From: Richelia sp. UBA3308
GTDB lineage: Bacteria; Cyanobacteriota; Cyanobacteriia; Cyanobacteriales; Nostocaceae
NCBI GenBank assembly: GCA_002361335.1
Contig: DESS01000276.1
Coordinates: 1-6,415 of the forward strand
DNA length: 6,415 bases
Direction of reading: 5' to 3'
The notes under the pieces were generated by a model that worked only from the letters and a program-made list of their open reading frames with translations, did not search any database and had not been told where the DNA came from. How positions within the stretch are numbered: position 1 is the stretch's first letter; each line of letters opens with the position of its first letter. Below, one piece after another: positions 6,381 through 6,415 of this stretch. The position numbers were made by a program, and so were the translations under genes.

Positions 6381-6415
6381 GTTATTAGTTATTAGTTATT
6401 AGTTATTACTTATTA
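6381..6415. repeat. Tandem heptanucleotide array at the window edge (5 or more units)
   Basis: Four GTTATTA units are followed by one CTTATTA, running to the end of the window, so the true length is unknown. Read on the minus strand it is TAATAAC repeated, ending three bases before the ATG of the NifU-like gene. It supplies stop codons in all frames ahead of that gene and leaves no room for a Shine-Dalgarno sequence. The unit differs from the array at 4511-4587, so the two are separate STRR families or diverged members. Confidence 0.93.

Noticed and set aside
1..6415. Insertion sequence, transposase, tRNA or phage genes
   Set aside because: No transposase or integrase motifs, terminal inverted repeats with target duplications, or tRNA-like cloverleaf were seen on either strand.

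Overview
The window carries five genes, all on the minus strand and read from high to low coordinates: a NifU-domain protein (6378-5902), a six-blade NHL-type beta-propeller (5758-4565), hypF (4213-1874), hypC (1607-1353) and hypD (1262-141). The last three are confidently recognised maturation factors that build and insert the Fe(CN)2CO group of [NiFe]-hydrogenases. Their partners hypE, hypA and hypB are not in the window; by analogy with related clusters they would lie beyond position 1.

The sequence points to a cyanobacterium, most likely a filamentous heterocyst-former of the Nostoc/Calothrix type. The evidence is AT-rich DNA, five exact HIP1 octamers (GCGATCGC), tandem heptanucleotide repeats between genes, wide AT-rich intergenic gaps, starts without Shine-Dalgarno sequences, and the gene order nifU-like, NHL, hypF, hypC, hypD. 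From established knowledge, this order matches the 'extended hyp operon' next to the uptake-hydrogenase genes of Nostoc. The species is not determinable from the window alone.

Layout from the transcriptional start side: a heptamer array (6381-6415) abuts the ATG of the NifU-like gene. A 143-bp gap leads to the NHL gene, whose last codons and stop are made of a second, unrelated heptamer array (4511-4587). A 351-bp gap before hypF holds that array and a weak candidate NtcA-type promoter (4290-4330). A 266-bp gap between hypF and hypC holds a GC-rich degenerate repeat. A 90-bp gap with an 11-bp direct repeat separates hypC from hypD. Positions 1-140 lie downstream of hypD and contain no supported gene.

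How the genes would work together: HypF turns carbamoyl phosphate into a thiocarboxamide on HypE, the precursor of the cyanide ligands. HypC and HypD hold the iron while the ligands are attached, and HypC brings the group to the hydrogenase large subunit. The two leading genes are not part of the universal Hyp set. A NifU C-terminal domain suggests Fe-S cluster delivery, and the propeller suggests a protein-binding platform. Their attachment to hyp genes makes a dedicated role in uptake-hydrogenase assembly, perhaps of the Fe-S small subunit, a reasonable but unproven inference. I see no wholly novel system here; this leading pair is the least understood part.
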